64,000 nucleotides of DNA. It comes from Chitinophaga hostae. GTDB taxonomy: Bacteria; Bacteroidota; Bacteroidia; Chitinophagales; Chitinophagaceae. Shown here one piece after another: positions 60,335 to 64,000 of the stretch. The stretch spans positions 60,528 through 124,527 of the forward strand of contig NZ_JAGTXB010000027.1 of the NCBI RefSeq assembly GCF_018224885.1. The letters run 5' to 3'. Position 1 is the stretch's first letter. Every line of letters begins with the position of its first letter. The notes below the pieces were generated by a model. It was not told the origin of the DNA and did no database searches. It was given only the letters and a program-made list of their open reading frames with translations. The position numbers and the translations under genes were made by a program.

Positions 60335-61372
60335 TTAATAGAATACCGGTGGCGGGTTCAGGGTAAGGTTTTGCCGTTGATGCCAGTAAGGATAAATGGT
60401 AGGTATTTCGCTGGCAGCATCGAGTTTTTTTATTTGATCTATGCTCAGGTTCCAACCGGTAGCGCCGAGGTTTTGAATGAGTTGTTCTTCATTGCGGGCG
60501 CCAATAATGATGCTGGAAACAGTAGGGCGTTGCAGCAGCCAGTTAAGGGATATCTGCGCAACAGATTTACCGGTTTCCGCGGCGATCTCGTCCAGTGCAT
60601 CTATGATATTATAGAACACTTCGTCTTTTACCACTGCATCCGGAACCGGGCTGCCTCCCTGGGCTACGCGTCCTTGCTGCGGAATGGGACTGTTGCGGCG
60701 GTACTTACCACCCAGCCGGCCTGCAGCCAGGGGCGACCAAACAATAGCGCCAATTTTCTGATCGATGCCCAGCGGCATCAGCTCCCATTCGTATTCACGG
60801 TTAGCGAGCGAATAATATACCTGGTGGGCTACATAACGGTTCCACCCATATTTTTCGGCGATGGCCTGCGATTTCATCAGGTGCCAGCCGGAAAAATTGG
60901 AGCTGGCGATATAACGCACCTTGCCGCTTTGTACCAGGTCGTCGAGGGTACGCATGGTTTCTTCTACCGGCGTCACGCCATCAAAGCCGTGCATGTGATA
61001 AATGTCGATATAGTCGGTGTTCAAACGTTTCAGGCTGCCTTCTATCTGCCGCAGCAAATGGAAGCGGGAAGAGCCCTGGTTGTTCGGCGCTTTTCCGAAA
61101 GTAAAGGTGGCCTTGGTGGAAATCAGCAGCTGATCTCTTTTGCCGGCAATGGCTTTACCCAGGATCTCTTCGGAAAGGCCGTCGGAGTAAATGTCGGCTG
61201 TATCAAACAGGTTAACGCCTGCATCGAGACAAAGATTCACGAGCCGGGTGGCTTCCTCCGCCTGGGTACTGCCCCAGGCTTTAAAGAAATCATTGCCCCC
61301 GCCAAAGGTGGCGGTACCAAAGCTGAGCACCGGTACCTGTAATCCCGATGCACCTAATTGTCTGTATTCCAT
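60335..61372 (-). CDS. Aldo/keto reductase
   Basis: A 345-residue NADP-dependent oxidoreductase TIM barrel. The tetrad is visible: Asp and Tyr in LFDTADIYSDG, Lys in LISTKATFTFG, His in IYHMHGFDG. Cofactor-binding residues lie near the C-terminus (SIIIGARNEEQLIQNLGA). The length and PVLSFGTATFGGG start place it in the YajO/general stress-type branch. The substrate is unknown. It is divergent from the MarR-GNAT gene. Confidence 0.93.
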   Translation of the reverse strand: MEYRQLGASGLQVPVLSFGTATFGGGNDFFKAWGSTQAEEATRLVNLCLDAGVNLFDTADIYSDGLSEEILGKAIAGKRDQLLISTKATFTFGKAPNNQGSSRFHLLRQIEGSLKRLNTDYIDIYHMHGFDGVTPVEETMRTLDDLVQSGKVRYIASSNFSGWHLMKSQAIAEKYGWNRYVAHQVYYSLANREYEWELMPLGIDQKIGAIVWSPLAAGRLGGKYRRNSPIPQQGRVAQGGSPVPDAVVKDEVFYNIIDALDEIAAETGKSVAQISLNWLLQRPTVSSIIIGARNEEQLIQNLGATGWNLSIDQIKKLDAASEIPTIYPYWHQRQNLTLNPPPVFY

Positions 61373-61503
61373 TGTATATAATTTTTAAAGTGTGAGGTCA
61401 AAGGTCAGTGAAAGCAGGCTTGTAAATTTATAGCATATAACTGTACTTCTGTAAGATGAAAAAATGCCGGCAATAAAAAAAGTACCCGTTTTAAATTAAT
61501 TAT

Positions 61504-61536
61504 TATATTTGCGTAATTGATTACGTAATTAGTTAC
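61504..61536 (+). promoter_or_regulatory. MarR-GNAT promoter with near-palindromic operator
   Basis: A perfect -7 match TATATTTG (61504-61511) is followed at once by a 24-bp near palindrome (61513-61536) centred on TTACGTAA, with outer ends GTAAT and GTTAC and only two mismatched pairs. It ends four bases before the ATG at 61540. The layout fits autoregulation by the encoded MarR protein. No good -33 box is visible. Confidence 0.6.
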
Positions 61537-61539
61537 AAT

Positions 61540-62493
61540 ATGGAATTCTTTAACAAAACAGGGAAAGCAGCCCTTGGCAGCAGGCTGCGTATGTTGACAG
61601 AAACCATTACGGAAGATGCTGAACAGATCTATAAGCTCTACCAAACCCATCTGCAGCCGAAATGGTTTCCTGTATTCTATGTGTTATCAGCAGGAGAAGA
61701 GAAAACCATCACCACTATTGCGAAAGAAATAGGGCATTCACACCCGTCTGTCAGCAAAATTATTACGGAGATGAGGAAGAAGGGTTTGGTAGCAGAAAAA
61801 AAGGACAAGGCGGATGGCAGAAGGAATATGGTGAGTCTTACGAAAAAAGGGCTTGACATCAACATCCGGTTCAAAGATCAGCTCACGGATGTAGGCAGTG
61901 CTATCGAAACTATTTCTTCCCAGGCATCTCATGACCTGTGGAAGGCCATTGAGGAATGGGAATACCTGTTGGGTCAGCAATCGCTGTTAGACAGGGTTAA
62001 AGAACAACAGAAGAAACGCGAGTCGGGCAGCGTACAAATTATAGACTATACGCCTGCATATAAAACGGCCTTTAAGGCATTGAACGAAGAGTGGATTGCT
62101 ACCTGGTTTAAAATGGAGGAAACGGATTATAAATCCCTTGATAACCCCGAAGGATATATCCTGGAAAAAGGTGGTCATATTTTCGTAGCACTTTATCACG
62201 GTGAACCGGTAGGAGTTTGTGCGTTAATAAAGATGGATGATCCGGACTACGATTACGAACTGGCTAAAATGGCGGTGTCTCCCAAAGCCCAGGGAAAAAG
62301 CATTGGGTGGTTACTGGGGCAGGCCATCGTGCAAAAAGCAAAGGCCTTAGGCGCGCGGAATATTTATCTCGAAAGCAATACCATTTTAAAGCCTGCTATC
62401 AGGCTATACGAAAAACTGGGCTTTAAAAAAGTAGCAGGCCGGCCTACGCCGTATGAGCGGGCCAATATACAGATGGAATTGTTGCTGAAATAG
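61540..62493 (+). CDS. MarR-family regulator fused to GNAT acetyltransferase
   Basis: A 317-residue bifunctional protein. Residues ~1-145 form a winged-helix MarR domain (TIAKEIGHSHPSVSKIITEM, then VAEKKDKADGRRNMVSLTKK). Residues ~165-315 form a GNAT domain with the acetyl-CoA loop in MAVSPKAQGKSIGWLLGQ and the ending GARNIYLESNTILKPAIRLY. Such MarR-GNAT fusions are known in many bacteria. The target of acetylation is unknown. A likely own operator overlaps its start region. Confidence 0.92.
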   Translation: MEFFNKTGKAALGSRLRMLTETITEDAEQIYKLYQTHLQPKWFPVFYVLSAGEEKTITTIAKEIGHSHPSVSKIITEMRKKGLVAEKKDKADGRRNMVSLTKKGLDINIRFKDQLTDVGSAIETISSQASHDLWKAIEEWEYLLGQQSLLDRVKEQQKKRESGSVQIIDYTPAYKTAFKALNEEWIATWFKMEETDYKSLDNPEGYILEKGGHIFVALYHGEPVGVCALIKMDDPDYDYELAKMAVSPKAQGKSIGWLLGQAIVQKAKALGARNIYLESNTILKPAIRLYEKLGFKKVAGRPTPYERANIQMELLLK

Positions 62494-62617
62494 CGAAATT
62501 AGGAAAGAGGATAGTGATTATTAAAATGGAAGCGTATATTAGTGCGCAGGAAGCGGAATGCTGCTAAAGCGCCCATCTTCCCGTCCACGTTATATAAAAA
62601 AATTAAAAACGCTCAAC

Positions 62618-63904
62618 ATGATATCACCTGACTCTTTGGAACAGGAGGCATTGCAGACTGCTAAAAATTCCGCTAAACTATCCGCTTCAATCCCACCGAA
62701 ATTTACCGAGAAGAAATACATTGTTACGCTGATATTTGTTACCTCGCTGTTTATGTGCTGGGGTATTGCACTGACCATGGGAGATGTGTTAAACAAGCAT
62801 TTTCAGAATGTGCTGGGTTTATCTATTTCCCAATCCGGGCTGGTACAGTTTTCTATTTTCGGCGCTTACGCGCTGATGGCGGTTCCTGCCGGTTGGTTTA
62901 TTAAAAAGATGGGATATAAAAACGGGGTGTTACTGGGCCTTACATTGTATGCCCTGGGCGCCTTCCTCTTTGTACCTGCAGCCAATGCGGCTTCCTTTCC
63001 TATTTTCCGGATCGCGTTGTTTGTACTGGCCTGCGGAATGGCTACCCTGGAAACAGTGGCGCATCCGTTTACCGCTGCATTGGGAGATCAGCGGACCAGC
63101 GATCAGCGGATTAACTTCGCGCAGTCGTTTAACGCCATAGGCGCTGTGGTTGGCCCTACCATGGGTTCTTATTTCCTGCTGAATGCAGGGCATGAAGCCG
63201 GCGATGAACTGTTATCCGTGAAAACATTATACCTCTACATCGGTGCGGTGATCGCATTGATTGCTATTGCCTTCGCCATGGTAAAAGTACCGCCGTTAAC
63301 CGATCCGCACGATGGAAATGGGGATGCCGACGGTAATGACGTAATAACCGCGCCCAAAAAGCTATTTCAGCAGAAGCATTTTGTGTGGGCTGTGGTGGCG
63401 CAGTTTTTTAATGTGGCTGCGCAGGCAGGCACCTGGGCGTTCTTTATCAACTACGGACATAAAGTGATGCACTTCTCTGATAAAAAAGCCGGTTATTTCA
63501 TGTCGCTCTTTATGGTGATGATGCTGGCAGGCAGATTTGTAGGTACCGCATTGATGCGTTTTATTGCCCCCAATAAATTGCTGGCCGCTTTTGCACTGGG
63601 AAATATACTTATGTGTATTCTGGTGGCGCAGGGTTGGGGCTGGACATCCTTCATCGCACTGCTGATGATCAACTTCTTTTTTAGCATCATGTATCCGACA
63701 ATTTTCAGTTTAGGTATAAAAGACCTGGGACCGCAAACGCAGCAAGCTTCTTCCTTTATTGTAATGGGAATGTTTGGTGGCGCCGTTTTCCCGCTGATAA
63801 TGGGACGCCTGGCAGATACTAACATCGCCACAGCTTACTATCTGCCGATTGTTTGCTATGTGGTGATTTTCTTCTTCGGTTATAAACTCTACAAACTCCG
63901 CTGA
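62618..63904 (+). CDS. FucP-like sugar:H+ symporter (MFS)
   Basis: A 428-residue inner-membrane transporter with 12 helices from ATG 62618 (MISPDSLEQEAL), chosen over an open frame back to 62558 because the extra part is basic and non-conserved in appearance. It has the FucP-family features: a start with VTSLFMCWGIALTMGDVLNK, FSIFGAYALMAVPAGWFIKK and ETVAHPFTAALGDQRTSDQR. It probably imports L-fucose or a related monosaccharide, although the fucosidase is 39 kb away. Confidence 0.9.
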   Translation: MISPDSLEQEALQTAKNSAKLSASIPPKFTEKKYIVTLIFVTSLFMCWGIALTMGDVLNKHFQNVLGLSISQSGLVQFSIFGAYALMAVPAGWFIKKMGYKNGVLLGLTLYALGAFLFVPAANAASFPIFRIALFVLACGMATLETVAHPFTAALGDQRTSDQRINFAQSFNAIGAVVGPTMGSYFLLNAGHEAGDELLSVKTLYLYIGAVIALIAIAFAMVKVPPLTDPHDGNGDADGNDVITAPKKLFQQKHFVWAVVAQFFNVAAQAGTWAFFINYGHKVMHFSDKKAGYFMSLFMVMMLAGRFVGTALMRFIAPNKLLAAFALGNILMCILVAQGWGWTSFIALLMINFFFSIMYPTIFSLGIKDLGPQTQQASSFIVMGMFGGAVFPLIMGRLADTNIATAYYLPIVCYVVIFFFGYKLYKLR

Positions 63905-63939
63905 GAATAAAATGCTGCATGTACTGGATTGAAAGAAAA

Positions 63940-63979
63940 GGGCTGTCTCATAAATAAAAAATGAGGCAGCCCATTTTTT
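63940..63979 (+). terminator. Intrinsic terminator after the FucP-like gene
   Basis: Arms of 12 bp (63940-63951 and 63961-63972) pair GGGCTGTCTCAT with ATGAGGCAGCCC (one G-T wobble), loop of nine, then a T-run. Confidence 0.88.
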
Positions 63980-64000
63980 CATTTCTATGAGAAGTAAGCC

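Noticed and set aside
60161..61342. A 393-codon open frame on the plus strand opposite the aldo/keto reductase
   Set aside because: It mirrors a gene with all catalytic motifs on the other strand, shows no family features, and overlaps the AraC gene end.
22579..63904. A single fucose-utilisation locus joining the fucosidase and the FucP-like permease
   Set aside because: The genes are about 39 kb apart with unrelated operons between and no fucose isomerase, kinase or aldolase is present.
1..64000. Integrated prophage or conjugative element
   Set aside because: No integrase, tRNA attachment site, phage structural or transfer genes were found.

Overview
The window is chromosomal DNA from a member of the Bacteroidota, most likely Chitinophagaceae and probably Chitinophaga or a close relative. 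The signs are two SusC/SusD outer-membrane uptake pairs each with an ECF sigma factor and FecR anti-sigma factor, two LytS/LytTR pairs, several AraC regulators, TlpA-type redoxins, A-rich translation starts, and -7 promoter boxes of the TAnnTTTG type. No rRNA, tRNA, CRISPR array, prophage or transposase was seen. The first gene is cut by the left edge.

Layout. 1-4.3 kb: copper detoxification (multicopper oxidase, CPH-type copper ATPase). 4.4-10.5 kb: hybrid histidine kinase, class I terpene synthase, amidohydrolase, two small unknown genes, HtrA-like protease. 10.6-17.3 kb: sigma/FecR/SusC/SusD operon. 17.5-22.4 kb: a minus-strand operon LytS, LytTR, TonB-dependent receptor, secreted repeat-like protein, small membrane protein. 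22.6-31.3 kb: alpha-L-fucosidase, AraC/PhyH divergent pair, PQQ dehydrogenase, sugar isomerase-like protein, a decayed formylglycine-generating-enzyme-like gene, and a tandem SGNH esterase. 31.6-35.8 kb: a minus-strand operon START protein, two short-chain dehydrogenases, LytS, LytTR. 36-41.4 kb: TPR protein, GH20 hexosaminidase, AraC regulators, VOC protein.

The most unusual region is 41.7-54.5 kb. A plus-strand set (MauE-like membrane protein, thioredoxin-like lipoprotein, three-domain LanKC-like lanthionine synthetase, 83-residue exported-looking peptide with four cysteines) faces a minus-strand operon (SusC, SusD, DsbD-alpha-like protein, TlpA-DUF3738 protein), with a second sigma/FecR pair divergent from SusC. 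Three of the four cysteines of the peptide have Ser or Thr three residues before them, a spacing compatible with lanthionine rings. I propose, as inference, a Bacteroidota class III-like lanthipeptide or redox-peptide system under FecIR/SusCD control.

54.4-64 kb: GT-C-like membrane protein, GH5-like hydrolase, HEAT-repeat protein, long thioredoxin protein, AraC regulator, aldo/keto reductase, MarR-GNAT fusion with a probable operator, and a FucP-like sugar transporter.

Two long hairpin elements (17271-17464 and 31348-31551) belong to one repeat family whose arms are made of 9-bp units beginning GATT; both lie between convergent genes. The fucosidase, hexosaminidase, GH5-like enzyme, SusCD systems and FucP-like permease fit a glycan-degrading soil bacterium.
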